In this document: piece by piece, positions 9,331 through 18,254 of the stretch
Layout of the letters: each line of letters starts with the position of its first letter
Numbering within the stretch: the stretch's first letter is position 1
Assembly (NCBI RefSeq): GCF_030283205.1
Contig: NZ_JASNWF010000002.1
Location: forward strand, 186,001-250,000
Source of the DNA: Actinomadura opuntiae
Lineage (GTDB): Bacteria > Actinomycetota > Actinomycetes > Streptosporangiales > Streptosporangiaceae
Length of the DNA stretch: 64,000 bases
Direction: 5' to 3'
Program-made: the position numbers and the translations under genes
Notes under the pieces: generated by a model
The model's database searches: none
Told to the model about the DNA's origin: nothing
The model's input: only the letters and a program-made list of their open reading frames with translations

Positions 9331-9879
9331 ATGGGGGAACGGAGCCGCTGGATCGCCGACCTCGACGCGCGTCCCGGCGACGCGCCGGAACTGGCGGACC
9401 GGATCCTGCGCCGCCTCGTGGACGCGGGGATCGTGGTGGCCGGGCGGACCGACTGCGTGCTCGGCGACGTCTCCGGCGGCCACGCGCCGGGCCCCGCCGC
9501 CGGGTCGGTGGTGATGGGCGACCCGGCCGGCTTCCCGGACGTGTGGCCGAACGGCATGGAGATCGACGTCGGCCGCGGCGCCTACTACGGGACGATGCGC
9601 GAGGACGACCGGGTCCGGTGCCCGCGCTGCGGCGCGTGGCTGCCGTTCGAGACCGTCCTGGACGCCGTCGAGGAGTGGCAGGACGGCGGCCCGGACTCGC
9701 TGGCCTGCGCGCGCTGCGGGGTGCGGACGGGCTTCAACGGGTGGCGGTGGCCGGTGCCGTGCGCGTTCGCCGAGCTGGGGCTGCGGTTCTGGAACTGGCC
9801 GCCGCTGAGCGAGGCGTTCGTCGCCGACCTGGCGGCGCGGCTGGGCCACCGCCTGGTCGCCGGATCCTTCGGCACCTGA
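9331..9879 (+). CDS. Hypothetical protein with two CxxC zinc knuckles
   Basis: 182 residues, family not recognised. Two pairs, CPRC (about 92-95) and CARC (about 126-129), are spaced like a four-Cys zinc ribbon. The segment between is acidic and the rest is rich in Trp. ATG at 9331 is preceded by GTACTGT, a plausible -10 element seven bases away, so the mRNA may be leaderless. The stop codon lies inside the first copy of a 23-bp tandem repeat, so the last residues (AGSFGT) are repeat-encoded. Confidence 0.72.
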   Translation: MGERSRWIADLDARPGDAPELADRILRRLVDAGIVVAGRTDCVLGDVSGGHAPGPAAGSVVMGDPAGFPDVWPNGMEIDVGRGAYYGTMREDDRVRCPRCGAWLPFETVLDAVEEWQDGGPDSLACARCGVRTGFNGWRWPVPCAFAELGLRFWNWPPLSEAFVADLAARLGHRLVAGSFGT

Positions 9880-9970
9880 CCGCCGGATCCTTCGGCACCT
9901 GACCGCCGGGTCCTTCGGCACCTGACCGCCGGGTGCTCCGGTACGTGGCCGCCGGATCCTTCGCCGCCCG
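9858..9970. repeat. 23-bp tandem repeat, four to five copies, straddling a stop codon
   Basis: Units begin at 9858, 9881, 9904, 9927 and 9950. The first two are identical and start CGCCGGATCCTTCGGCACCT; the third has one change; the fourth and fifth are progressively degenerate. Because the TGA of the zinc-knuckle gene is in unit 1, copy-number change downstream would not alter that protein. The unit is not a multiple of three, so it is not evolving as protein repeat. Confidence 0.9.
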
Positions 9971-10044
9971 GGCGCCGGACGCCGAGTGATCACCGGGAAC
10001 CGCGGGCATGATCGACGTATCTGACTCTTCGCCGAAACATCATC

Positions 10045-10066
10045 GTTCCACCGCTGTTCACCTTGG
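10045..10066 (+). promoter_or_regulatory. Candidate PHO box (PhoP direct repeat) before ppk
   Basis: Two abutting 11-base units, GTTCCACCGCT and GTTCACCTTGG, match the actinomycete PhoP direct-repeat pattern (GTTCACC-like, 11-bp period). They end 18 bases before the ppk start. ppk is a known PhoP-controlled gene in Streptomyces (established knowledge), which supports the reading. Confidence 0.6.
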
Positions 10067-10084
10067 TCAGGGAAAATTGGGGAC

Positions 10085-12172
10085 ATGACCGTCAATCCAG
10101 GACAACATCTTCCTCGTGCCACCGAAGCGCTGCCCGACGACCGCTTCCTCGACCGGGAGGAGAGCTGGTTGCGCTTCAACCAGCGCGTCCTGGAGCTGGC
10201 GGAGGATCCGGAGCTGCCGCTGCTGGAGCGCGTCCGGTTCCTGTCGATCTTCTCCAGCAACCTCGACGAGTTCTTCATGGTCCGCGTCGCCGGCCTGGCC
10301 CGCCGGATGGCGACCGGCCTGGCCGTCCAGTCCGCCAGCGGCCGGCAGCCCCGCGAGGTGCTGGCGCGCACCGGCGCGGTCGCGCACCAGCTGATGCGCC
10401 GGCACGCCGCGTGCTTCCGCGAGGAGGTCCTGCCCGACCTCGCGCAGGAGGGCATCGAGATACTGCGCTGGGACGAGCTGGCCGAGACCGAGCAGGAGCG
10501 GCTGCGCCGGCTGTTCCGCGACCGGATCTACCCCGTGCTCACCCCGCTCGTCGTCGACTCCGCGCACCCCTTCCCCTACATCTCCGGGCTGTCGCTGAAC
10601 CTCGCGGTGATCGTCCGCGACCCGGAGACCGACGCGACGATGTTCGCCCGGGTCAAGGTGCCGCCGCTGCTGCCGCGCTTCATCGAGGCGTCCCCGGACC
10701 GGTTCACCCCGCTGGAGGACGTGATCGCCGCGCACCTCGGGCAGCTGTTCGTCGGGATGGAGGTCGTCGAGCACCACGCGTTCCGGGTCACCCGCAACCA
10801 GGACCTGGAGATCGACGACGACATCAGCGAGGGGCTGCTGCAGGCCCTCGAGCGCGAGCTGCTGCGCCGCCGGTTCGGCCCGGTCGTCCGGCTGGAGGTC
10901 GAGGAGTCGATCTCCGAGGGCGTGCTGGAGCTGCTCACCACCGAGCTGGCCATCGAGGAGGGCCAGATCTACCGGGTCGTCGGCCCGCTCGACCTCGGCG
11001 GGCTCGGCGCCATCGCCGACCTGGACCGGCCCGAGCTGAAGTACCCTCCGTTCGTGCCGTCCAAGGAGGCGCTGCCGGAGGACGTCAGCATCTTCTCGGC
11101 GATCCGCGAGGGCGACGTGCTCGTCCACCACCCCTACGACTCGTTCACCACGACCGTGCAGCGGCTGATCGAGGACGCCGCCGCCGACCCCGGCGTGCTG
11201 GCGATCAAGCAGACGCTGTACCGCACGTCCGGCGACTCCCCGATCGTGGACGCGCTGATGAGCGCCGCCGAGGCGGGCAAGCAGGTCGTCGTGGTCGTCG
11301 AGCTGAAGGCGCGCTTCGACGAGCGCGCCAACATCGCCTGGGCGCGCAAGCTGGAGACGGCCGGCTGCCACGTCGTGTACGGGTTCGTCGGGCTGAAGAC
11401 GCACTGCAAGCTCGCGCTGGTCGTCCGGCAGGACTCCGACGGGCAGCTGCGCCGCTACTGCCACATCGGCACCGGCAACTACCATCCGAAGACCGCCCGG
11501 CTCTACGAGGACTTCGGCCTGCTGACCTGCGCGCCCGACGTCGGCGAGGACGTCAGCGCGCTGTTCAACCACCTCACCGGCTACTCCCGGCAGAGCCACT
11601 ACAACCGGCTGCTGGTCGCGCCGAACAGCCTGCGGTCCGGGCTCGTCCAGCGGATCGAGCACGAGATCGACAACCGCCGCGCCGGGCACCCCGCGCGGAT
11701 CCGGGTCAAGTGCAACTCGCTGGTCGACGAGGTGGTCATCGACGCGCTGTACCGGGCGTCGCAGGCGGGCGTGCCGGTGGACGTGTGGGTGCGCGGCATC
11801 TGCGCGCTGCGCCCGGGCGTGCCGGGGCTGTCGGAGACGGTCCGGGTGCGCAGCGTCCTCGGCCGGTTCCTGGAGCACTCGCGGGTGTTCGCGTTCGAGA
11901 ACGGCGGCCAGCCGGAGGTGTGGCTCGGCAGCGCCGACCTGATGCACCGCAACCTCGACCGGCGCGTCGAGGCGCTGGTCACGGTCACCGACCGGACCCA
12001 GCGCGACGAGCTGATCGCGCTGCTCGACCGGGCGATGGACGAGGGCACGCACGCCTGGACGCTGGCCGGCGACGGCACCTGGACGCGCAACGAGGCCGCC
12101 CCCGGCGAGACGCTGCTGGACATCCAGACCCACCTGGTGCGGAGCCGGCGCTGGAGGACGGTCGATGCGTGA
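10085..12172 (+). CDS. ppk: Polyphosphate kinase 1
   Basis: A 695-residue PPK1, the usual length, which reversibly polymerises ATP gamma-phosphate into polyphosphate. The N-terminal helical domain shows [15 protein letters not shown] and [18 protein letters not shown]. The catalytic PLD-like region has [20 protein letters not shown], whose first His is the phospho-histidine candidate. [12 protein letters not shown] and the C-terminal [18 protein letters not shown] block are typical. ATG at 10085 follows GGGGAC. The stop overlaps the MutT1-like gene by 8 bases, so the two are translationally coupled. The upstream PHO box suggests phosphate-starvation control. Confidence 0.97.
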   Translation: MTVNPGQHLPRATEALPDDRFLDREESWLRFNQRVLELAEDPELPLLERVRFLSIFSSNLDEFFMVRVAGLARRMATGLAVQSASGRQPREVLARTGAVAHQLMRRHAACFREEVLPDLAQEGIEILRWDELAETEQERLRRLFRDRIYPVLTPLVVDSAHPFPYISGLSLNLAVIVRDPETDATMFARVKVPPLLPRFIEASPDRFTPLEDVIAAHLGQLFVGMEVVEHHAFRVTRNQDLEIDDDISEGLLQALERELLRRRFGPVVRLEVEESISEGVLELLTTELAIEEGQIYRVVGPLDLGGLGAIADLDRPELKYPPFVPSKEALPEDVSIFSAIREGDVLVHHPYDSFTTTVQRLIEDAAADPGVLAIKQTLYRTSGDSPIVDALMSAAEAGKQVVVVVELKARFDERANIAWARKLETAGCHVVYGFVGLKTHCKLALVVRQDSDGQLRRYCHIGTGNYHPKTARLYEDFGLLTCAPDVGEDVSALFNHLTGYSRQSHYNRLLVAPNSLRSGLVQRIEHEIDNRRAGHPARIRVKCNSLVDEVVIDALYRASQAGVPVDVWVRGICALRPGVPGLSETVRVRSVLGRFLEHSRVFAFENGGQPEVWLGSADLMHRNLDRRVEALVTVTDRTQRDELIALLDRAMDEGTHAWTLAGDGTWTRNEAAPGETLLDIQTHLVRSRRWRTVDA

Positions 12173-13073
12173 CGCCGGCGGCACGGCGGAGCCGATCCGC
12201 GCGGCGGCGCCGATCCGCGCCGCGGGCGCCCTGCTGTGGCGGGACGGCCCGGACGGCCCCGAGTTCGCGGTGGCGCACCGCCCGCGCTACGACGACTGGT
12301 CGTTCCCGAAGGGCAAGCTCGACCGGGGCGAGCACGTGCTGCGCGCCGCCGTCCGGGAGATCGAGGAGGAGACCGGCCTGGTGCCGCGCCTCGGCCGGCG
12401 CCTGCCGACCGCGCGGTACCGGCACGGCGACCGGCCCAAGCAGGTCGACTACTGGGCGGCGCGGCCCGTCGCCGAGGCCGCGTTCACGCCGAACGAGGAG
12501 GTCGACGAGCTGGCGTGGCTGCCCGCCGGGGAGGCCGAGGAGCGGCTGAGCTACCGGCACGACGTCGACCTGCTCCACGCGTTCCTGGACGGCCCGCCGC
12601 GCACCTGGCCGCTGATGATCGTCCGGCACGGGTCGGCGGGGGAGAAGCACGACTGGCGCGAGCCCGACGAGCTGCGCCCCCTCGACGCCCGCGGCCGCGC
12701 CCAGGCCGCCTCGCTGGCCGCGCTGCTGCACTCCTACGGCCCGGCGCGGCTGTTCAGCTCGGCGACCGCGCGCTGCCTGGAGACCGTCCTGCCGTACGCG
12801 CGCCGCGTCCGCGCCGAGGTCGTCACCGACGCCGCGTTCACGGTCGGCGAGACCGGCCCGGACCGCGCGCGGGAGCGGCTGCTCGGCCTGCTCGACGACG
12901 GCGCCCCGGCCATCGTCTGCACGCACGGCGAGAACGTGTCCGAGCTGGTCAGCGGGCTGTGCCGGGAGCTGGGCGAGAAGGTGCCGGACGACCCGGCCCT
13001 CCGCAAGGGGGAGTTCTGGGTCGCCCACATCGACGGCGGCGCGCTGGCCTCGCTGGAGCGCCACGCCCCCTAG
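12165..13073 (+). CDS. mutT1: NUDIX-histidine phosphatase fusion (MutT1-like)
   Basis: 302 residues in two domains. Residues about 14-135 form a NUDIX hydrolase with Nudix box [20 protein letters not shown] followed by TGL. Residues about 145-302 form a histidine phosphatase with the RHG motif (IVRHGSAG) and a second His in CTHGENV. The layout matches mycobacterial MutT1, which cleans 8-oxo-GTP and diadenosine polyphosphates; ppk proximity is also seen in mycobacteria (recall). ATG at 12165 lies inside the end of ppk. It converges on the CYTH-CHAD gene. The two enzymes may both handle products linked to NTP and polyphosphate turnover. Confidence 0.92.
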   Translation: MRDAGGTAEPIRAAAPIRAAGALLWRDGPDGPEFAVAHRPRYDDWSFPKGKLDRGEHVLRAAVREIEEETGLVPRLGRRLPTARYRHGDRPKQVDYWAARPVAEAAFTPNEEVDELAWLPAGEAEERLSYRHDVDLLHAFLDGPPRTWPLMIVRHGSAGEKHDWREPDELRPLDARGRAQAASLAALLHSYGPARLFSSATARCLETVLPYARRVRAEVVTDAAFTVGETGPDRARERLLGLLDDGAPAIVCTHGENVSELVSGLCRELGEKVPDDPALRKGEFWVAHIDGGALASLERHAP

Positions 13074-13083
13074 GGCCCGGCGC

Positions 13084-14595
13084 TCAGAAGGCCGGGCCGA
13101 GCGTCTGCGACCAGGTCACCGACAGCTCGTCGCGCGCGGCCTCGGCCGCGCACCGCTCCCACCCGTACAGGACGCCGAGGTCGAAGGCCTCCTTCGGGTC
13201 GCCGGTGCGCGCCGCCGCCGCCTTGAGGTACTCCATCGCGATGACGCCGTCCTGGTGGCCGCCCAGGACCTCCTGGATGCGCTTGGCGTCCTTCGCCACC
13301 CGCTTGGCCGCCACCCCCAGCACCGGCATCGCCAGCTCGGCGGCGTACCGCGCGCGCTTGGCCGCCTTACGGGTCTCGTGCCGGGCGACCTCCGCGTCCT
13401 CGGCGATCGCGATGGACGCGTACGCGCGTCCCATCCGGTCCCACGACCGCGTCACCAGTTCGGGGAGTTCCTTGCGCGCCTTGCGTGCGGCGGCCTCCGC
13501 CAATGGCGGCTCCGCCATGAGGCGGTCCAGCTCGTCCAGCAGGGCGAAGTAGCGGGGCTCCTTGAGGGCGGCGTTCAACCGCCGGTAGGCGGTGCTCTCC
13601 TGACGGGCCAGATCGTCCAGCCAGGCGGGGGACGCGCCGTCCAGCCGCTCCTGGAACCGCATCCGCAGCACTTCGAGGTCGCGGACCTCGCCCAGCACCC
13701 CGGTGAGCCATCTCAGCTCCGGCACGAGCGGCTCGGTCCGCTCCTCGTCGAGGACGGGCCGGTACGCCTTCAGCGCGCTGCGGATCCGGCGGACCGCGAT
13801 CCGCATCCGGTGCACCGCGTCGGCCTCGCCCAGCCGCGCCTTCGGGTCGAACCGCACGACGGCCTCGACCTGCGCGGCGAGGTAGGCCATCACCGCGTCG
13901 CCCGTCGTCGCCGGGCCCTTGCCGTTGTCGATCGCCGCCACCAGCCGCGCCCGGCACACCGCCCGCGCCCGCGCCGCCTCCGAGGGCATGATCGCGTCGC
14001 CCAGCAGCCGGCCCAGCTTCGAGGAGGACTTCGACCGCCGCGCCCCGGCCTTACGCAGCCGCTTGCCGGCCGCCTTCAGCAGCTCGGCCGTCCCGTCGCC
14101 CAGCTCGACCTCGATCTCCCGCCACCGCCGCGCCCGCCCGCCCGCCGCGCCGCGCACGTCCTGGCCGGTCACCAGGTCGTCGGCGACCTCCGCGAGCATC
14201 GTGCCGTCCCCGTCGTACAGCCGGACGACGGTCCGCCGCGTCTCCAGCGTCGCCACCGGGTCCAGCGGGGCGCCCCGCGTGTACGCCGCGATCAGCCCCG
14301 CGAGCCGCGCCGGGACGACCCGCGGCCGTCCCAGCGGCGCCCGCAGCTCCTGCTTGCCCTCCGGCCCGGCCGGAACCTTGAGATGCCAGCCCGCGTCCGC
14401 TCCGCCGCGCCGCCGCCGCAGCGTGATCCCGTGCGCCGCCAGCTGGAGATCCGCCGTGTCGAAGTAGGTCGCGTGCAGCTCGAAGGTCTCCGGCTCCTCC
14501 GCGGACGCCACGCCCGGCAGCCCACCGAACTCCGGAAGGACGAAATCGGCCTCGGCGTCGTACTTGTGCTCGATCTCCAGATGCCTCTCGGGCAC
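13084..14595 (-). CDS. CYTH-CHAD protein (triphosphatase plus polyphosphate-binding domain)
   Basis: 503 residues. The N-terminal CYTH domain (about 1-200) opens with the diagnostic ExExK signature (E7, E9, K11 in LEIEHKYD) and has LRRRRGG and WREIEVELGDG strands. The C-terminal CHAD domain (about 215-500) is helical, with HRMRIAVRRIRSALKAY and HETRKAAKRARYAAEL, the conserved His/Arg/Lys pattern that binds polyphosphate. GTG at 14595 has AAGGAG 6 bases upstream. Placed tail-to-tail with ppk-mutT1, it fits a polyphosphate module: synthesis, hydrolysis of triphosphate and granule binding. Confidence 0.92.
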   Translation of the reverse strand: MPERHLEIEHKYDAEADFVLPEFGGLPGVASAEEPETFELHATYFDTADLQLAAHGITLRRRRGGADAGWHLKVPAGPEGKQELRAPLGRPRVVPARLAGLIAAYTRGAPLDPVATLETRRTVVRLYDGDGTMLAEVADDLVTGQDVRGAAGGRARRWREIEVELGDGTAELLKAAGKRLRKAGARRSKSSSKLGRLLGDAIMPSEAARARAVCRARLVAAIDNGKGPATTGDAVMAYLAAQVEAVVRFDPKARLGEADAVHRMRIAVRRIRSALKAYRPVLDEERTEPLVPELRWLTGVLGEVRDLEVLRMRFQERLDGASPAWLDDLARQESTAYRRLNAALKEPRYFALLDELDRLMAEPPLAEAAARKARKELPELVTRSWDRMGRAYASIAIAEDAEVARHETRKAAKRARYAAELAMPVLGVAAKRVAKDAKRIQEVLGGHQDGVIAMEYLKAAAARTGDPKEAFDLGVLYGWERCAAEAARDELSVTWSQTLGPAF

Positions 14596-14704
14596 GATCA
14601 GCTCCTTACGGGGACGGGTCCAACGGCGGCGGGCACACCCGGATGACCACCATTTCACGGCAAGATGAACGGAAGCGGAAATGCTGGCGGCCTACGATTC
14701 GTGC

Positions 14705-15403
14705 GTGCGCACCCTGGTCCTCTGGGACATCGACCACACCCTCCTCAACGCGGGCGGCCTGTCCGTGGACATCTACGCGCAGGTGTTCCACCGCGTCATC
14801 GGGCGCCCGCCCGAACGCGTCGCGCCGATGGCGGGCCGCACCGACCGCGCGATCACGACGGACACGCTGCGCCACCACGGCATCGACCCCACGCCCGACG
14901 TCCTCGCGGCCTTCACCGACGCGCTCGCCCTCGCCTTCGAGGCGCGCGCGCCCGAACTGGCGGCCCGGGGGCGGACGCACGACGGCGCGCGCGCCGTCCT
15001 GGAGGCCCTCGCCGCCCGGCCGGACGTGATCCAGTCCGTCCTGACCGGCAACATGGAGCAGATCGCCGCCTGCAAGCTGCGGGCGTTCGGCCTCGACGCG
15101 TTCCTTGACCTGGAGATCGGCGCCTACGGGATGGACGGCGTCGAACGGCCGCCGCTGGTGGAACTGGCCCGCGAGCGCACCGCCGCCAAGTACGGGGAGC
15201 GGTTCGGGCCGTCCAGCACCGTCCTGATCGGCGACACCCCGCACGACGTCCGCGCCGGTCACGAGGGCGGCGCCAGGGTCGTCGCCGTGGCGACCGGGGC
15301 GACGTCGGCCGCCGAGCTGCGGCTTTCGGGCGCCGACACCGTCCTGCCCGACCTGACCGACACCGCGCAGGTCATCGACCTCATCCTCGGCACCGCCGGC
15401 TAA
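14705..15403 (+). CDS. HAD-family hydrolase, phosphoglycolate phosphatase-like
   Basis: 232 residues. Motif I is VLWDIDHTLL (nucleophile and acid Asp), motif II VLTGN, and motif IV IGDTPHDVRAG with the metal-binding Asp; the cap inserts after motif I. This is subfamily IA, usually phosphomonoesterases of small metabolites; the substrate is unknown. GTG at 14705 is chosen because TACGAT at 14693-14698 is a good -10 element placing transcription at or next to the GTG, so the mRNA is likely leaderless; an in-frame ATG at 14681 would lie upstream of that start. The stop overlaps the convergent TetR gene by 4 bases. Confidence 0.85.
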   Translation: MRTLVLWDIDHTLLNAGGLSVDIYAQVFHRVIGRPPERVAPMAGRTDRAITTDTLRHHGIDPTPDVLAAFTDALALAFEARAPELAARGRTHDGARAVLEALAARPDVIQSVLTGNMEQIAACKLRAFGLDAFLDLEIGAYGMDGVERPPLVELARERTAAKYGERFGPSSTVLIGDTPHDVRAGHEGGARVVAVATGATSAAELRLSGADTVLPDLTDTAQVIDLILGTAG

Positions 15404-16047
15404 CGCGCGGCATCGGCCTCCGGACGGGGGGACGCCGTGAGCGTGAGGCTGCCGGGCAGGGCCGCCATGGCGTCGCGGAAGCGGGCCGCGAGGCCGGACG
15501 CCGCGGGCGGGCCCGCCGCCGTGGCGGCCCAGTCGTCGAGGGCGTGCCGCCACGCGGCGACCATCATGTCGCCCGCCAGCCGGGGCCGCGCGTCGTCGGG
15601 CAGGTCGAGCCGGCGGTGCAGGACGGCGAGCACGGAGCGCATGGTGCTCTCGCAGAAGTGCAGGCCGTGCGCGTCCATCGACGGGGTCCCCTGGAGCAGG
15701 CGATAGCTGGCGAGCGCCCGGCTCGCCCATTCCTCGTCCGCAACCCGGTCCAGGGCCGTGAGCAGCGTCGACTCCATCAGGCCCAGCAGCGGCCGGCCGT
15801 CGGCCGGGCCGTTCTCCAGCTCTTCGAGGAAGACGCGCCACAGGTCCTCGAGCGGCGCCATCGCGACGTCCTCCTTGCCGCGGAAGTAGCGGAAGAACGT
15901 GCGCTTGGACACCTCGACCTCGGCGCACACCTCGTCCAGCGTGACCCGTCCGAAGCCGTGCTCGCCGAACAGGTCCAGGGCCGCGTCGATCAGCGCCTGG
16001 CGGGTGCGCTGCTTCTTGCGTTCGCGCAGCGACGAGGCCGTGGTCAT
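15400..16047 (-). CDS. TetR-family repressor, divergent from quinone oxidoreductase
   Basis: 215 residues. The N-terminal HTH reads ALIDAALDLFGEHGF then TLDEVCAEVEVSKRTFFRYF, standard TetR. The remainder is a ligand-binding helical domain, not assignable to a ligand. ATG at 16047 is used; upstream extension to 16140 would overlap the operator. It is divergent from the oxidoreductase at 16143 with a perfect palindrome between, so it likely represses both genes and senses a substrate of the enzyme. Confidence 0.9.
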   Translation of the reverse strand: MTTASSLRERKKQRTRQALIDAALDLFGEHGFGRVTLDEVCAEVEVSKRTFFRYFRGKEDVAMAPLEDLWRVFLEELENGPADGRPLLGLMESTLLTALDRVADEEWASRALASYRLLQGTPSMDAHGLHFCESTMRSVLAVLHRRLDLPDDARPRLAGDMMVAAWRHALDDWAATAAGPPAASGLAARFRDAMAALPGSLTLTASPRPEADAAR

Positions 16048-16089
16048 GGCTTGAGTGTACCCGGGCGGCGAACGCCACTTGCAGGCTTG

Positions 16090-16104
16090 TGCCACTGAGT
16101 GGCA
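16090..16104. promoter_or_regulatory. Palindromic TetR operator candidate
   Basis: TGCCACTGAGTGGCA is a perfect 7-bp inverted repeat around one base. It lies in the divergent gap between the TetR gene (start 16047) and the oxidoreductase (start 16143), just upstream of CATAAG/TAAGAT, the likely -10 for the oxidoreductase. A partial half-site, GCCACTT, lies a little upstream. Confidence 0.65.
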
Positions 16105-16142
16105 TAAGATGGTGATCACCTCTCCTGCGAAAGGCGGCACCC

Positions 16143-17075
16143 ATGCGCGCTCTGCTCATCGACCACTCGGCCCCCTCCGGCCTGCGCCTCGGCGAGGCCG
16201 CCGACCCCGTCCCCGGGCCGCACCAGGCGCTCGTCCGGGTGAGCGCCACCTCGCTGAACTTCGGCGAGGTCAGGCACGGCATCGCCGGCGCGCCCGACGG
16301 CGCCGTGCTCGGCTGGGACGCCGCCGGCGTGGTCGAGCGCGCCGCCGCCGACGGGTCCGGCCCGGCCGCCGACGCCCCCGTGGTCACGGTCGGCTTCGAC
16401 GGCGCCTGGGCGGAGCTGCGCGCCGTCGACACCGCCATGCTCGGCACCGTCCCGGCGGGGGCCGACCTCGGCGCGATCAGCACGGTCCCGGTGGCGGGCG
16501 CCAGCGCGCTGCGCGCACTGCGCAAGTTCGGCCCGCTGCTGGGCAAGCGCGTCCTGGTGACGGGCGCGACCGGCGGCGTCGGCCGGTACGCCGTGCAGCT
16601 CGCCCGGCGCGGCGGGGCCCGCGTCGTCGCGTCCACCGGCGACCCGGCCGCGCACGGCGACACGCTGCGCGCGCTCGGCGCCCACGAGGTGGTCGCCCAC
16701 CCCGAGCAGACGGACGGCCTGGTCGACGGCGTCGTGGACAACGTCGGAGGCTCCCAGCTCGTCGCCGCGTTCGGCACGCTGGCGCCGCACGGCACCCTGG
16801 TCGCGGTCGGCCACGCCACCGACGAGCCGGAGGCCTTCCCGTTCGGCGCACTCTTCGGCAACGAAGGCCGGCACGACCGGTCGCTCGTCACCTTCTACCT
16901 GCTCGGCGGCCGCGTCGACCTCGCCTCCGACCTGACCTGGCTGGCCGGGCAGGTCGCCGCCGGGCATCTCGACCCCGGCACCTCCTGGCGCGGCGGCTGG
17001 GAGCAGGCGGACGAGGCCGTCGCCGCGCTGCTCGGACGCCGCCTGCACGGCAAGGCGGTCCTCGACGTCGCCTGA
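16143..17075 (+). CDS. Zinc-type MDR alcohol dehydrogenase/quinone oxidoreductase family
   Basis: 310 residues. The N-terminal GroES-like domain has LNFGEVRHG and the Rossmann domain has [20 protein letters not shown] (NADPH binding). No zinc-ligand Cys set is seen, which points to the quinone-oxidoreductase side of the MDR superfamily. AAAGGCGG precedes the ATG. It is probably induced by release of the divergent TetR from the palindrome at 16090. The true substrate (quinone, enone or other) cannot be told from sequence. Confidence 0.88.
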   Translation: MRALLIDHSAPSGLRLGEAADPVPGPHQALVRVSATSLNFGEVRHGIAGAPDGAVLGWDAAGVVERAAADGSGPAADAPVVTVGFDGAWAELRAVDTAMLGTVPAGADLGAISTVPVAGASALRALRKFGPLLGKRVLVTGATGGVGRYAVQLARRGGARVVASTGDPAAHGDTLRALGAHEVVAHPEQTDGLVDGVVDNVGGSQLVAAFGTLAPHGTLVAVGHATDEPEAFPFGALFGNEGRHDRSLVTFYLLGGRVDLASDLTWLAGQVAAGHLDPGTSWRGGWEQADEAVAALLGRRLHGKAVLDVA

Positions 17076-17121
17076 TGACGGCCGCCCTTCGCGGGCCGGG
17101 CGTCCTGGCACACTGCACGAC

Positions 17122-17781
17122 GTGAGCAGGGAAGAAGGGGCGGGGCGGCGCGGGCGCCCGGCGCGGCTGACCCGCGACCGCATCGTGGACGCGGCGGCGC
17201 GGATCGTCGGCCGCGAGGGCAGCGCCGCGCTGTCGATGCGGAAGGTCGCCGACGAGCTGGGCAGCGCGCCGATGAGCATCTACCGGCACGTCCGCGACAA
17301 GGACGAGCTGCTGGTGCTCGTGCTCGACCGCATCGTCGCCGGCCTGCCCCGTCCCGAGCTCCCGGCCGACCCGCGCGAGCGGCTGCTGACCCTGCTGACC
17401 TGGGAGCACGACGAGCTGGCGAAGCGGCCGTGGATCGCCGGGGTGCTGGCCGGCGGCGACCTGATGGCGCCCGCGATCGTGTGGCTGCTGGAGGAGATCT
17501 ACGCCGCGTGGCGGGCGTGCGGGCTGACCCTCGCGCAGGCCGCCGCCGCCAACCGGATCGTCTGGGGCTTCCTGCTCAGCGACCTGCTGCAGCGCGCCGA
17601 CGCGCCGCGCGGCCGGGCGCCCTACCAGGTCGCCGTCCCGGCGGCGGTCGACCCGGCCGTCCACCCCAACCTCGCCGCGCTGGCCGGCTACTGGACCGCG
17701 CCCGACCGCCGCGACCGCTTCGCCGCCGACCTGGCGTCCCTGGTCGGCGCGCTGGTCGCCGCGCCGCCCGGGGACGTTTGA
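17122..17781 (+). CDS. TetR-family repressor (TetR_C type) upstream of a SnoaL-like gene
   Basis: 219 residues. HTH: RIVDAAARIVGREGSAALSM then VADELGSAPMSIYRHVRDKD. The C-terminal half resembles the classical TetR_C ligand domain. GTG at 17122 has no clear ribosome site and may be leaderless. Its TGA is embedded in a TTGACA -35 element, and a 16-bp perfect palindrome follows directly, so it likely binds the promoter of the next gene. Confidence 0.87.
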   Translation: MSREEGAGRRGRPARLTRDRIVDAAARIVGREGSAALSMRKVADELGSAPMSIYRHVRDKDELLVLVLDRIVAGLPRPELPADPRERLLTLLTWEHDELAKRPWIAGVLAGGDLMAPAIVWLLEEIYAAWRACGLTLAQAAAANRIVWGFLLSDLLQRADAPRGRAPYQVAVPAAVDPAVHPNLAALAGYWTAPDRRDRFAADLASLVGALVAAPPGDV

Positions 17782-17803
17782 CAATTTTGCGTACGCGTAC
17801 GCA
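17778..17803 (+). promoter_or_regulatory. Promoter and perfect palindromic operator of the SnoaL-like gene
   Basis: TTGACA at 17778-17783 is a consensus -35 element overlapping the TetR stop. TGCGTACGCGTACGCA at 17788-17803 is a perfect 16-bp palindrome filling the spacer and ending 11 bases before the ATG at 17814. A bound repressor here would occlude RNA polymerase. The -10 element (around GCACCAT) is weak. Confidence 0.7.
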
Positions 17804-17813
17804 CCATGGACCC

Positions 17814-18215
17814 ATGGATGCGCTCACCCTGTACCGGCGCTGGCTCTTCGACGCGTGGTCCGGGGACTACGGCGTCCTCGGCGAGATCCTCACCCCCGGC
17901 TTCGCCGGCCACTGGCCCGGCCTGGAGGTTCACGGCCCGGACGGCGCCGCCGAGCAGATCCGCCGGTCCCACGCGTACTTCTCCGACATCGCCACCACGC
18001 TGGACGTCGGGCCGCTCGTCGACGGCGACCTGGTGGCCGCCCGCTGGACCTTCCACGGCTCCTACCGGGGCGGGATCCCCGGCGCCACCGCCGAGCCCGG
18101 CACCCGGATCTCCTTCGCCGGCCACGACCTGTTCCGCATGGAGGGCGGGCGCTTCGCCGAATACTGGCCGGTCTCCGACGGGCTCGGCATGATGTCGTCG
18201 CTGGGCGCCCTCTGA
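17814..18215 (+). CDS. SnoaL-like/ester-cyclase family small protein
   Basis: 133 residues with the NTF2-like/SnoaL pattern: LYRRWLFDAWSGD, FAGHWPGLEVHGPDG, VAARWTFHGSY, GHDLFRMEGGRFAEYW. Such proteins are cyclases, isomerases or binding folds of alpha+beta barrel type. ATG at 17814 gives MDALTLY; no ribosome site is obvious and the 5' UTR would be very short. Likely under control of the upstream TetR. Substrate unknown. Confidence 0.82.
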   Translation: MDALTLYRRWLFDAWSGDYGVLGEILTPGFAGHWPGLEVHGPDGAAEQIRRSHAYFSDIATTLDVGPLVDGDLVAARWTFHGSYRGGIPGATAEPGTRISFAGHDLFRMEGGRFAEYWPVSDGLGMMSSLGAL

Positions 18216-18254
18216 GGGTGCGCCGTCTTGGGCCCGGGTTGTAGAACTTTGTCC

